A DNA stretch of 64,000 nucleotides, taken from Lachnospiraceae bacterium (GTDB taxonomy: Bacteria > Bacillota > Clostridia > Lachnospirales > Lachnospiraceae). Both the position numbers and the translations under genes were made by a program. The notes beneath the pieces were generated by a model. It was not told the DNA's origin. It saw nothing but the letters and a program-made list of their open reading frames with translations, and did no database searches. Within the stretch, counting starts at the first letter, position 1, and the number at the start of each line of letters is the position of its first letter. The stretch lies in the NCBI GenBank assembly GCA_015057425.1, contig SVEL01000002.1, positions 174,898 to 238,897 on the forward strand, written 5' to 3'. Shown piece after piece: positions 18,898 to 28,123 of the stretch.

Positions 18898-19740
18898 ATG
18901 AAAATAATAAAACTTATTTTTAATGCAACTATCCGTTTTCTTAATCGTATAAAAGATGATCACGTCAGTTCTTTTGCCGCACAGACATCCTTTTTCATTA
19001 TGCTCTCACTTTTTCCGCTGCTTCTTCTTATATTAAACATTATAAAATATACTCCTGTCACCAAATCAGTACTTTTACAAGTTGCAACAGATATCTTTCC
19101 CGGGGCCTTGGACCCTTTAATTATAACAATCATAGAAGAAATGTATTCAATGTCAAGCGGCGCCGTAATTTCCATTACTGCCATTCTTTCTCTGTGGTCT
19201 GCCAGTAAAGGAATTATGGCTCTTATCCGCGGATTTAATTTTATATACCACGTAAAAGAAGAACGAAATTACTTCGTTCTTCGATTTATCGCATCTTTAT
19301 ATACTATTGTACTGGTTTTAGGGATAGTTGTTTCTTTAGTCCTACTTGTATTTGGTAATACACTGATTAAATCTTTAGAAACACATCTCCCTTTAATTTA
19401 TGGAATAATATACACGCTTACTACCTCAAAGTATTTATATATGCCTGTTATTCTAACTTTGTTCTTTTTACTTATTTATAAAAGTCTTCCAAACCGTAAA
19501 TACAAATTTAGTGATTTGATTCCCGGTGCTGTTTTCTCTACACTTGGATGGCTTTTATTTTCCATTGCATTTTCAATATATGTAGACAAATTTGCAAGTG
19601 TCTCATATATGTATGGAAGCCTTACTACTGTTATCCTCCTTATGCTGTGGGTATATTTTGGCATATATATTATCTTTCTTGGCGCGGAAATCAACTTATT
19701 CTTTTACTCATACATAAGTTCTAACTCTACACCAAAGTAG
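18898..19740 (+). CDS. yihY: YihY/BrkB-family inner membrane protein
   Basis: 280 residues with six hydrophobic segments. DHVSSFAAQTSFFIMLSLFPLLLLI near the start and the tail YGSLTTVILLMLWVYFGIYIIFLGAEIN are diagnostic of the YihY family (formerly misnamed RNase BN). Molecular function is unestablished. It is transcribed against its neighbours; its 3' end overlaps the spoIID-like gene by 37 nt tail to tail. Confidence 0.92.
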   Translation: MKIIKLIFNATIRFLNRIKDDHVSSFAAQTSFFIMLSLFPLLLLILNIIKYTPVTKSVLLQVATDIFPGALDPLIITIIEEMYSMSSGAVISITAILSLWSASKGIMALIRGFNFIYHVKEERNYFVLRFIASLYTIVLVLGIVVSLVLLVFGNTLIKSLETHLPLIYGIIYTLTTSKYLYMPVILTLFFLLIYKSLPNRKYKFSDLIPGAVFSTLGWLLFSIAFSIYVDKFASVSYMYGSLTTVILLMLWVYFGIYIIFLGAEINLFFYSYISSNSTPK

Positions 19741-22025
19741 AATTTATTAAGAATTTCCTTATAATCATATAATTCTTCAGCCATTCCTTTTGCACCGTTT
19801 TGGCTAAGTCCGGCACCATGTCCGTAACCGCCGCCATATACTTTATATCCTGTAAGGACTCCATCTTCCTTAATTTCTTCCAATGTAAAGAAACCGCTTG
19901 GCAAAGATGTCATTGAAGATGATGACTTACCATCATTTTTATAAAGATTCAATCCTTTCGGACTGAATATCTTTCTGACATTTGACTGATAAAGTACTTT
20001 TACGGTAGCTTCTGTTCCTTCTATAACTATAGAATTTACCACACCGCTGTCAGCTCTGTCACTTACTGTTATTTTCTTTACAACACCTACATTTTCAATA
20101 TCCTGCTTAATATATTCTCCGTTTACCAGCGTAAGAACATGTTTTTTATTATTATCATATATAGAACCGATTTTACTGTTTACAAGTTCTGTAAGTGTCA
20201 TTAAATCAAATTCCACATTCCATCTGAACATTGAATATTCTGTTTCAAAGCTTTCGTACTTATTCTTTATAAATTCAGCAAAAACAGCTTCGTCTGAAAG
20301 ATTAAGTTTCTTTCCGTCTTTACTTAATAATACATTCTTTATATACGGAAGGTCGGTTCCCCATATACTGCTGTCAGCTGTAGAACCGCATGATGTAGAA
20401 TAAAAGTATGCCATTATCGGTTCGCCTTCATAAGTAAGGATTTCCCCGTATGTTTCATTTACCGCATCATTTGTTTTCTTCTGTTCTTCAAGATTGTTAT
20501 ATACCTGGAATGAATTACTGTCATCTACATGAGCACCATACTTGTTGAATGTATTACTCAAAAGATGCTTATATGCATATGTTCTTGCGCAGACAGCCTG
20601 AGCTTTAAGTGCTTCCGGCGGATAGTATGACGGCATTTCACTCGGCACTACTCCATAGAGATATTCTTCTACAGGAAGTTCATTGACCACAAGAAGTCCG
20701 TCTTCACTTACAGCAACCTCTATACTTCCTCTGTATGCAGGAGTTCCATATGAACGTTCTATAGATTCTACCTTTATCTTTCCTTTGATGTCATTGGAAA
20801 CAAACTTTGCCCGGCCTTCATCAAGTATAGCATTATTAAGGTCAAGAATCACCGGTTCACCGGGGTCCGTTACTATCTGATTATCTCCATAAGTAATAGT
20901 CATCCCACCTTGGGAAGACAGTATAACTCTGTTGTGGAATTTACTTTTATCTTCGCCTAAAACAAGAACACGTATGTTTTCTGCATTTATGTCTCTGTCC
21001 ATAACTGCCGCACAGATTTTTTCGTTCTCTATAACAAAAATCTGGGCATCATATCCTACGAGAATATCTCTTACGCCCTTTTCCTCAAGTTTCCCGTATA
21101 CCTTATATACTTTATAATTATCTTCGAGCTTTATCTTACCATATCCTTCAACTTCTATGTAGTCATAATCTGAAGCAAGGACCTTTCCTGTAATGGTATT
21201 TTTCTTACGTTCAAGGCTTGTTACCTTCTTATCCGTAACTGTCACATCCGCAACGGAATTAATGAATTCACTTCCTGTTTCTCCAAGTTCAACTGTCTTG
21301 ATTATATCATACATAAAAAGTTCAACTTTATCCGTATAGCAGTTTGTCACCCAAACATTTTCATAAGTCACACTATTGGATATAAGTTCTTTAATCCAGA
21401 CAATTTCCTTATCACGCATATAAACTGATATTTCATTGTCCAAATAATAATCAAGTGCGAGTCCTTCAAATGAAAATGTTCCTTTATCAGTTATCGTTTC
21501 CCACGTTGAAAGTTCACCTACATTGGATACAGTTGCAACAATTTTCATATTTTGAAGTTGTATATCACCCGGATTTTTAACTTCCAAAATTCTTTCATAT
21601 ATATCATTCCACTTTGTGGTTGTAACTCTGCTTTTCTTTCTGCCGCTTTTAGCTATCTGATCAAGTTTTTCATCTGATATACCCATGTTGCGCAGTAACT
21701 TAATCAAATCACCGTATGTAAATGCTGATAATGCTTCTTTTTCTGTCGCCGGAACCATATCCTTTGTATAATATCCCATGGTATACATGGCATTCATATA
21801 CTTCTCATACCATTTTTCTTCATCATTTATAGTGTAAAAGTCATTATAGTTTTCACAATCAGAATATGTATTTTCCATTAAAGCTATGGACTTTGCCACT
21901 TGTGCAACCGACACTTTAATTCCGTCCTCTTCTTCTATGTAAAAAAATACTCTATATATAATCATTGCTCCTATAAGTAGCAAACATATTCCCATCAGTA
22001 TAAAATGTTGTTTTTTCAGTTTCAT
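19704..22025 (-). CDS. SpoIID/LytB-domain protein, membrane-anchored
   Basis: 773 residues from ATG 22025, with AGAGAAG upstream. A single N-terminal TM (about 7-26) is followed by a ~390-residue extracellular region of no recognised domain, then a SpoIID/LytB domain: PSEMPSYYPPEALKAQAVCARTY, SFQVYNN, YFYSTSCGSTADS, and GGGYGHGAGLSQNGAKGMAEE near the end. SpoIID is a lytic transglycosylase acting on denuded glycan strands during engulfment and cortex work; SpoIID itself is about 340 residues. The extra N-terminal region contains several short beta-rich repeats with VTVTDKKV-type edges. It may be a vegetative paralogue. Confidence 0.85.
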   Translation of the reverse strand: MKLKKQHFILMGICLLLIGAMIIYRVFFYIEEEDGIKVSVAQVAKSIALMENTYSDCENYNDFYTINDEEKWYEKYMNAMYTMGYYTKDMVPATEKEALSAFTYGDLIKLLRNMGISDEKLDQIAKSGRKKSRVTTTKWNDIYERILEVKNPGDIQLQNMKIVATVSNVGELSTWETITDKGTFSFEGLALDYYLDNEISVYMRDKEIVWIKELISNSVTYENVWVTNCYTDKVELFMYDIIKTVELGETGSEFINSVADVTVTDKKVTSLERKKNTITGKVLASDYDYIEVEGYGKIKLEDNYKVYKVYGKLEEKGVRDILVGYDAQIFVIENEKICAAVMDRDINAENIRVLVLGEDKSKFHNRVILSSQGGMTITYGDNQIVTDPGEPVILDLNNAILDEGRAKFVSNDIKGKIKVESIERSYGTPAYRGSIEVAVSEDGLLVVNELPVEEYLYGVVPSEMPSYYPPEALKAQAVCARTYAYKHLLSNTFNKYGAHVDDSNSFQVYNNLEEQKKTNDAVNETYGEILTYEGEPIMAYFYSTSCGSTADSSIWGTDLPYIKNVLLSKDGKKLNLSDEAVFAEFIKNKYESFETEYSMFRWNVEFDLMTLTELVNSKIGSIYDNNKKHVLTLVNGEYIKQDIENVGVVKKITVSDRADSGVVNSIVIEGTEATVKVLYQSNVRKIFSPKGLNLYKNDGKSSSSMTSLPSGFFTLEEIKEDGVLTGYKVYGGGYGHGAGLSQNGAKGMAEELYDYKEILNKFYFGVELELMYE

Positions 22026-22067
22026 ATCTTCTCTCACACTTTTCCATATATTTTGTCTTTAATGCAC

Positions 22068-22243
22068 AAAAAGTCCCGGGGAGCCGTTTCTTGGTATTTT
22101 GAGTCCTAGCTACGCTAGGTGGGCAACCGCACATGCACCTCTGCCTTCCACTCGAAGGAGGCCTGACATCACTGCATAAATATAGGAATCCCTTAAATAA
22201 TTTGTAGGTTCAAAATTAACAAGAGTGTCGCACTTCCCAGGAC
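22068..22243 (-). ncRNA. ssrS: candidate 6S RNA (SsrS)
   Basis: Between the spoIID-like and ABC transporter genes lies a ~175-nt non-coding segment. Its ends pair: GTCCTGGGAAG (22233-22243) with CTCCCCGGGAC (22073-22083), followed by TTTTTG. Internal stems include CCTTC-GAGTG-GAAGG (around 22147-22161) and CTAG-CGTAG-CTAG (around 22106-22118). A long rod closed by end-pairing, with an interrupted middle and a small hairpin on the 3' side, fits 6S RNA, which holds sigma-A RNA polymerase in stationary phase. The assignment rests on architecture and resemblance. A competing 8-bp stem GAGTGTCG/CGACACTC (22221-22278) overlaps the 5' end. Confidence 0.5.
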
Positions 22244-22344
22244 AATTATCTTATATCCTAAGTATACCACGACACTCTCAAACATACAATTAATTTTTAG
22301 TTTTATGAGATATTTTCAACAGTGAAAATATACCATTTTTCGAG

Positions 22345-25300
22345 TTACTCACTTCTCAATGCCACAACAGGGTCTTTCTTTGCTGCACTTCTTGAAGGAA
22401 TAATTCCTGAGATAAGTGTAAGAACAACACTTATTACTACTAATATAATAGCTGTCGGTACCGGAAGAAATGCATTGAGCGTTTCTATTCCTGTAAAATA
22501 ATGCAATATTATATTAATAGGAATACATAACAGGTATGTTACCATTACACCCAAAAATCCTGATGTAAAACCGATAATCATAGTTTCTGCATTAAACATA
22601 CTTGATACATCTTTCTTTGATGCACCGATGGCACGAAGTATACCGATTTCCTTTGTACGTTCCTGCACGGAAATAAGTGTAATAACACCAATCATAATAG
22701 AAGAAACTATTAATGAAATTGCGACGAACGCAATAAGTACATATGCAATTGCATTAATAATAGCTGTAATTGATGATAACATCATACCAATGTAATCTAC
22801 ATAAGTAATCTTTTTAACTTCTTCTACATCTTTGTTGTAGTCATCAATTACGTCAGCAATAGCATCCTTATCTTCAAACTTTGATGCATAGATATTAATT
22901 GCTGCAGGTGACTGAAGTTCTACATATCCCATTGAAATAAGATTATCTTCATATGTTGAAGTTGAAAATTCCATAACTTCATCATAATACACTGCACACT
23001 GCTCTGTTGTATACGTTGTAAGTGCCATATCAAGCGCTGCTGCAAGCTGATCAGGTGTCATTGTAACTAACTGACCAAGCATATTCTGTGCATACTGTGC
23101 CTTTATCTGCTCAACAAGAAGCTGTGAAAATACTTCTGTCAATTCTTCGTCAGACATTGCTTTCAAATAAGCCTGGATATCTTCCGTGCTTATAGCCATC
23201 TGTTCAGAAATTCCCTGTAAAATCATTGCTTCCATATCTTCTCTCTTCATATCCTTAAGAGTAGCTTCAATCTGGCTGTTTACAAATTCTTCTGACGGAA
23301 TACACATAATCTGCGTATAAATCTTTGCTTTGCCTTCTGTTGTAAGGTCAGCGATATGATCACGTAACGCTTTTTCCTTTTCAGCATCTGTAAGTGAACC
23401 TGTATTGGTCTTAAAAGGAAGACCGCTTATAATATCCATCTTATCATTCTTCATCTGTTCTTTTATAATTTCAGAACTATGAGCTTTTTCAACAACATAC
23501 TTTGTCAGGTCTTCCGTATAGCAGATTGTTCCTGTAAGCATAGTCATATCTGCATCTTCATTGGCTCTGATAATACCGCTTACTTTAAGAGCAATACCAT
23601 TGTCATAAAGGAATTTGAGACCTGTTTCATTGTCACGAAGGTCTAAGTATAAACCTGTATTTTCATCATACTTGTAGCAATCTGCATTTAATATAATCTT
23701 ATATTCCATATCGCAGATTTCTTCATAACTCCAGCTGTCATCATATGAAGGAATTTCCGTTCCTTCCATGGCACCCTTCATAATTTCATCTATTCTTTCT
23801 TTTTCAAGAAGTCCGAGAGCGTATAATGTAAGGTCATCAAGTTCATTGTTTTTGTCTACGACAAGAACCACCTCATCATAATTATTTGGCCATGAACCAT
23901 ATATAACATCATACTGACTCTTTATAACATCATTAACCATAGAACCATCTGTTCCTGTTAAAAGTTCCTGCCACAATCCTGTATTTCCCATAGGACCTGA
24001 TGACATTGCAAGAGATGAAAATGTTGAATTTCCTGCTCCTCCGGATGCCATTCCTGACATATCACTACCCATAAACTCTGTCATAAGTTCTGTAAGAAGA
24101 GCTTCAGTATCTGCTTTGATGATTTTATTTTCAACATTTTTTGTATATATCAGTAAATCTAAGTCATATGAATACTGTATACCTGTTACAGCTGATGAAA
24201 GTACAGAATCTTCTTTTTTCATCTCACTTTCAAGAAATTCCTTAAATGCAACAAGGTCATTTTCTGTTTCTTCAAGACTGTTTATTGCATTGACAAGGTC
24301 AGCTATTGCCGACTTCTTATATACCGCATCATTTTCGTGTTCATTGCCTTCTTCAGCCATATCCATAAATGTTTTCATAAGCGAAGAAAGGTCATATGTG
24401 GTCTTTTCTATAGTTATAGGATAGGAAGAAAGCGCTGCTTCCTGCATCATATCAATATATGTTGTAGTACCTTCAGATACTGCATAAATAAGCGCAATAC
24501 CTATAATACCTATAGAACCTGCAAACGAAGTAAGTAATGTACGTCCTTTTTTTGTAAAAAGATTCTTTAATGACAACATAAATGAGGTAAAGAAAGACAT
24601 TGAAGGCTTCTTCTCTTTCTTTTTTCTCCTTGCTTTACGTTTCGCTTTATCTAAATCTTCTAAAAGTTCTGCCTTGTATTCAACTTCCGTAAGAGGTGCT
24701 GAATCATGTGTTATAACACCATCAAGCATATTGATAATACGTGTGGAATACTTTTCTGCAAGTTCAGGATTATGTGTTACCATAATAATCAATCTGTCAT
24801 TTGATATTTTCTTGAGAATTTCCATAACCTGTACACTTGTTTCCGTATCAAGAGCACCTGTAGGCTCATCTGCAAGAATTATATCAGGATTATTGACAAG
24901 AGCACGCGCAATGGCAACTCTCTGCATCTGACCACCTGACATTTCACTTGGTTTCTTATTAAGCTGTGTTTCAAGACCAACTTCCTTAAGTGCCTGTTTT
25001 GCTCTTTCTCTTCTTTCAGACTTAGACACGCCTGAAAGAGTAAGTGCAATTTCTACATTTTGAAGTACTGTCTGATGCGGAATAAGATTGTAGCTTTGGA
25101 ATACAAATCCGATAGAATGGTTACGATAAGCATCCCAATCTCTATCTTTAAAGTCCTTAGTTGATATTCCGCCTATAACCAAATCGCCTTCCGTATACTG
25201 GTCGAGTCCGCCTATAATATTAAGCATTGTTGTTTTACCGCAGCCTGACTGTCCAAGTATAGATACAAACTCCGACTTACGGAATCTGAGATTTATTCCT

Positions 25301-25365
25301 TTTAATGCATGTACTGTGTTATCACCGGCAGGATAATCTTTCTTTATATTTTTTAATTCTAACAT
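22345..25365 (-). CDS. MacB-type ABC transporter, fused ATPase and FtsX-like permease
   Basis: 1006 residues. The ATPase domain (1-225) has Walker A GQSGCGKT (38-45), signature MSGGQMQRV (142-150), Walker B IILADEPTG (162-170) and an H-loop VTH. A lysine-rich linker (242-252) leads to TM1 (about 280-298). Next come ~580 residues of extracytoplasmic domain with a stretch rich in Met and Gly near 430-450. Three C-terminal TM segments (about 885-1000) carry the FtsX/MacB signature. Such transporters couple ATP hydrolysis to mechanical work on lipoproteins, peptides or antibiotics. The ectodomain is larger than MacB's usual ~230 residues. Substrate unknown. Confidence 0.9.
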   Translation of the reverse strand: MLELKNIKKDYPAGDNTVHALKGINLRFRKSEFVSILGQSGCGKTTMLNIIGGLDQYTEGDLVIGGISTKDFKDRDWDAYRNHSIGFVFQSYNLIPHQTVLQNVEIALTLSGVSKSERRERAKQALKEVGLETQLNKKPSEMSGGQMQRVAIARALVNNPDIILADEPTGALDTETSVQVMEILKKISNDRLIIMVTHNPELAEKYSTRIINMLDGVITHDSAPLTEVEYKAELLEDLDKAKRKARRKKKEKKPSMSFFTSFMLSLKNLFTKKGRTLLTSFAGSIGIIGIALIYAVSEGTTTYIDMMQEAALSSYPITIEKTTYDLSSLMKTFMDMAEEGNEHENDAVYKKSAIADLVNAINSLEETENDLVAFKEFLESEMKKEDSVLSSAVTGIQYSYDLDLLIYTKNVENKIIKADTEALLTELMTEFMGSDMSGMASGGAGNSTFSSLAMSSGPMGNTGLWQELLTGTDGSMVNDVIKSQYDVIYGSWPNNYDEVVLVVDKNNELDDLTLYALGLLEKERIDEIMKGAMEGTEIPSYDDSWSYEEICDMEYKIILNADCYKYDENTGLYLDLRDNETGLKFLYDNGIALKVSGIIRANEDADMTMLTGTICYTEDLTKYVVEKAHSSEIIKEQMKNDKMDIISGLPFKTNTGSLTDAEKEKALRDHIADLTTEGKAKIYTQIMCIPSEEFVNSQIEATLKDMKREDMEAMILQGISEQMAISTEDIQAYLKAMSDEELTEVFSQLLVEQIKAQYAQNMLGQLVTMTPDQLAAALDMALTTYTTEQCAVYYDEVMEFSTSTYEDNLISMGYVELQSPAAINIYASKFEDKDAIADVIDDYNKDVEEVKKITYVDYIGMMLSSITAIINAIAYVLIAFVAISLIVSSIMIGVITLISVQERTKEIGILRAIGASKKDVSSMFNAETMIIGFTSGFLGVMVTYLLCIPINIILHYFTGIETLNAFLPVPTAIILVVISVVLTLISGIIPSRSAAKKDPVVALRSE

Positions 25366-25459
25366 CCTGACACCTTACCTTTCATTTACTATATTTTACA
25401 TTTTATATAACTTCTAAACAATTGGCACTATATATTTATATAGTTTCCAATATTTTCAT

Positions 25460-25489
25460 ATTGTAGCACCGTGTATGTTCAGGTGTCAA
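25460..25489 (-). promoter_or_regulatory. sigma-A promoter of the ABC transporter gene
   Basis: Minus strand -35 TTGACA (25484-25489), 18-nt spacer, -10 TACAAT (25460-25465), 95 nt before the start codon. Confidence 0.7.
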
Positions 25490-25517
25490 CCCAATAACTA
25501 TGTAGTTTTTGTGAAAT

Positions 25518-25554
25518 TCTCCACGCCCGAATGATATTGCATAGCAATAAAAAA
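25518..25554. repeat. 37-nt dispersed repeat, copy B
   Basis: Matches 6517-6553 at 31 of 37 positions, the six differences being A or T here for G or C there. It sits directly at the tail of the pckA terminator; the neighbouring palindromes of copy A are absent. Confidence 0.7.
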
Positions 25555-25581
25555 GCCCTAACCAAAAGTCAGGACTTTTTA
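25550..25581 (-). terminator. intrinsic terminator of pckA
   Basis: Minus strand stem AGTCCTGAC (25569-25577), loop TTTTG, GTTAGGGCT (25556-25564) with two G-U pairs, then a T6 run. Confidence 0.8.
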
Positions 25582-25603
25582 AATTAATATTTAATAATCT
25601 AAA

Positions 25604-27310
25604 TTAGTTAAGTGCATCTACCAATTTCTGAAGAGCTGATAATGCTTCTTCCGGAAGAGCATCATATCCTTCTTTCTTTTCAGAGAAGTCTTTTACAGCC
25701 TTAACACGTGTCTCCATAGCTGCTTTTAACTGTGCCTTATAATCAGCATCATTAAAGTTTGGTGTAAAGTCTGCTGTCTTTCCTGACCAATCGTTCATAA
25801 TTTCGATGTCTGCAAATGGTCCCCACTGTACAAAGTTTGATTTGCCTTCAACGATTGTTTCAAGAATACCAAGTGTATCAGCCGGTTTAACCTTCTGACC
25901 CATGAAGTCACCTGTATTAACAATATAGCAATCTACATTCTTTTCTTCAACTAACTTCTTAAACTTCTCATAGTCATTTACTAATGGATATGTTCTAAAT
26001 GGGTTAGCATATGGTACAATTCTGATAGCATTTAAATCTGTTCCTGCTGCAACACGCTCTGCTGTTGATGTCTTTGTAGCAAGTGTAGCACCCATAACTG
26101 ATGCTAAAGCTGAACCTTTAAGCTTAACTACCGGTGGAATTGTTGGATCTTTCATAATCCAGAAGATTGCATTTACAGGAGCATCAATCTTATCAACGCG
26201 GTTTGGTGACCAGAGTTTTGACTTAATTGCACGTCCGTTACCATTTCTGATATCTTCTGTTACAAGCTGAATCTTTCCGTCCTCATCCATTGTACATGAA
26301 CAGTTCTGAGCTGATAATAAATACTGATTATCAGGACAACCTGTTGGGTAATCTGAAGTCTTGTCAAAGTATGTCGGTTCAAGTGCAATTGATGCACATG
26401 TATCTGTATTAATAATAAAAGCATCATCATGAAGAACTTTGATTTCGTACTTGCCGTTATGTTTAGCATGTGTAAGTGTTGACTTACCCGAACCTGACAA
26501 ACCATAAACTGATGCAACGAACTTGCTGCCGTCAGCTAAGATATACTCTTTCTGACCACCGTGGCATGATGCATATCCATTTCTGTTTGCAATTGCCCAA
26601 GCCATTGTAAGAGTACCTTTCTTATGTTCGCCAAAGTATCTCATACCAAGAATTGCAGCACAGTTTTCATTTGTATCAAAATAGCAAAGTGTTAAAGGAT
26701 CACTTAAGCAACTGTAATCAACATCAGGGCGGTTACCCGGAATCCACTGTGGATCTGAGAAGATATAAATATCTGCTTCCTTACCATCACCTACTGCCTT
26801 TGAATTCTTGTACATCTTTACATATTCATCTGACATATACTGGAAGTTTAACATCCAGTTGTACATAATATTTTCTTCTCCTTCAGGAATAAGAAGATGT
26901 GCCTTTACCATAAATTCAGGATCAAGACCAACATATACTTCTGCATGATACATTGTTTTCCAACGTGTTTCATATACAGCGTCCATAACAACTTTATCAA
27001 GCTTAACTTCGTCTACACCCGGTTCGCCTTTAATACGACGAGCTGCTGCATATCGACCTGTTACAGCACCATCATTAAATAACAAAACCTTAGCATCTTT
27101 TTCAAGACCAAATTCTTCGCCTCTGTAAATTGGCATATCCGTAACTACTGTTCCCGGAGAATTTTTTGCTAATTCATAAGCTTCTTTAAGAGTATTAACC
27201 TTAACAACATTATTACCATAAAATGCTGCTTCAATAATTGAACGTGTTTTACTAAAACCAGGCTTACCTGCACCAATTTCACTAATTGGATAGTATGCTT
27301 TTGTTGACAT
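25604..27310 (-). CDS. pckA: phosphoenolpyruvate carboxykinase (ATP type)
   Basis: 568 residues from ATG 27310 with GGAGGAATTAT upstream; the frame to 27415 crosses the promoter and is rejected. Kinase motifs are GLSGSGKST (270-278, more often GLSGTGKTT) and LHDDAFII (293-300). The substrate region SPNRVDKIDAPVNAIFWIM follows. PEPCK interconverts oxaloacetate and PEP with ATP/ADP; in anaerobes it often runs toward oxaloacetate to gain ATP. It is somewhat longer than the common ~530-residue enzymes. Monocistronic, with its own promoter and terminator. Confidence 0.92.
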   Translation of the reverse strand: MSTKAYYPISEIGAGKPGFSKTRSIIEAAFYGNNVVKVNTLKEAYELAKNSPGTVVTDMPIYRGEEFGLEKDAKVLLFNDGAVTGRYAAARRIKGEPGVDEVKLDKVVMDAVYETRWKTMYHAEVYVGLDPEFMVKAHLLIPEGEENIMYNWMLNFQYMSDEYVKMYKNSKAVGDGKEADIYIFSDPQWIPGNRPDVDYSCLSDPLTLCYFDTNENCAAILGMRYFGEHKKGTLTMAWAIANRNGYASCHGGQKEYILADGSKFVASVYGLSGSGKSTLTHAKHNGKYEIKVLHDDAFIINTDTCASIALEPTYFDKTSDYPTGCPDNQYLLSAQNCSCTMDEDGKIQLVTEDIRNGNGRAIKSKLWSPNRVDKIDAPVNAIFWIMKDPTIPPVVKLKGSALASVMGATLATKTSTAERVAAGTDLNAIRIVPYANPFRTYPLVNDYEKFKKLVEEKNVDCYIVNTGDFMGQKVKPADTLGILETIVEGKSNFVQWGPFADIEIMNDWSGKTADFTPNFNDADYKAQLKAAMETRVKAVKDFSEKKEGYDALPEEALSALQKLVDALN

Positions 27311-27383
27311 ATAATTCCTCCATTCTGTCATCTTCATAATGATATAATGTTTAATTTTTCTAAGAAAATCAAATTCGTTCTTT

Positions 27384-27412
27384 ATTATCTCATTTTGGTA
27401 AAAAATTGTCAA
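27384..27412 (-). promoter_or_regulatory. sigma-A promoter of pckA with adjacent palindrome
   Basis: Minus strand -35 TTGACA (27407-27412), 17-nt spacer, -10 GATAAT (27384-27389). A perfect AT-rich palindrome AACATATATATATGTT (27411-27426) touches the -35 element and also covers the stop codon of the upstream gene; it may be an operator. Confidence 0.7.
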
Positions 27413-27424
27413 CATATATATATG

Positions 27425-28093
27425 TTAATTTTTATTTACCACTTCGTTCTTATTCTTGTAAATCGACTTTGTCGGCACATAGCCTCTTACCATTGATAAC
27501 GGATAAATATTACTTTCCTTACCGACTATAGTTCCCGGGTTAAGGACACTGTTACATCCTACTTCTACATTGTCACCTAAGATAGCACCCATTTTCTTAA
27601 GGCCTGTCTCTACTTTTTCACCATTTACACTGACAGTTACAAGTGTCTTATCTGACTTAACATTGGATGTGATTGAACCTGCGCCCATATGTGATTTAAA
27701 GCCTAATATAGAATCGCCTACATAGTTATAATGCGGAACTTGAACATTATTAAATAATATAACATTTTTAAGTTCCGTTGAATTACCTACTACCGCATTT
27801 TCTCCTACAATGGCATTTCCTCTTATAAATGCGCAATGTCTTACTTCCGCACCTGCACAGATTATGGCAGGACCATTAATATATGCTGAAGGAAATACCT
27901 TTGCTGACTTTGATATCCATACATTTTCTGAAGGATTATCATACTCATCACTTGAGAGTGTTTTTCCTAATTCTATAATATATTCCTTAATATGTGGAAG
28001 CACTTCCCATGGGAATTCATACTTTCCGATTAACTCTCCTGCAATGCTTTTGCTTAAGTCTTCAAATAATTCACTGTTTTTTAACTGATTCAT
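27425..28093 (-). CDS. left-handed beta-helix (hexapeptide-repeat) protein, GlmU C-terminal-like
   Basis: 222 residues from ATG 28093 with AAAGGAG upstream. After an ~60-residue alpha-helical lead come imperfect hexapeptide repeats: ISKSAKVFPSAYINGP, AEVRHCAFIRGNAIVG, NAVVGNSTELKNVILF, VPHYNYVGDSILG. It then has GAGSITSNVKSDKT, close to the acetyl-CoA-site loop of GlmU, and NVEVGCNSVLNPGTIVG. No nucleotidyltransferase domain. Such proteins are often annotated UDP-GlcNAc pyrophosphorylase-related; acyl- or sugar-binding activity is inferred. It lies 30 nt after the topoisomerase gene. Confidence 0.8.
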   Translation of the reverse strand: MNQLKNSELFEDLSKSIAGELIGKYEFPWEVLPHIKEYIIELGKTLSSDEYDNPSENVWISKSAKVFPSAYINGPAIICAGAEVRHCAFIRGNAIVGENAVVGNSTELKNVILFNNVQVPHYNYVGDSILGFKSHMGAGSITSNVKSDKTLVTVSVNGEKVETGLKKMGAILGDNVEVGCNSVLNPGTIVGKESNIYPLSMVRGYVPTKSIYKNKNEVVNKN

Positions 28094-28123
28094 ATTCTCT
28101 CCTTTCACGCTTACTGCATGTGA

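Noticed and set aside
21952..22134. 60-codon minus-strand ORF in the 6S-like region
   Set aside because: Overlaps the spoIID-like start in another frame and the structured RNA; no ribosome site.
27311..27415. Longer PEPCK start
   Set aside because: It would translate through the -10 box; the ATG at 27310 has GGAGGAATTAT.
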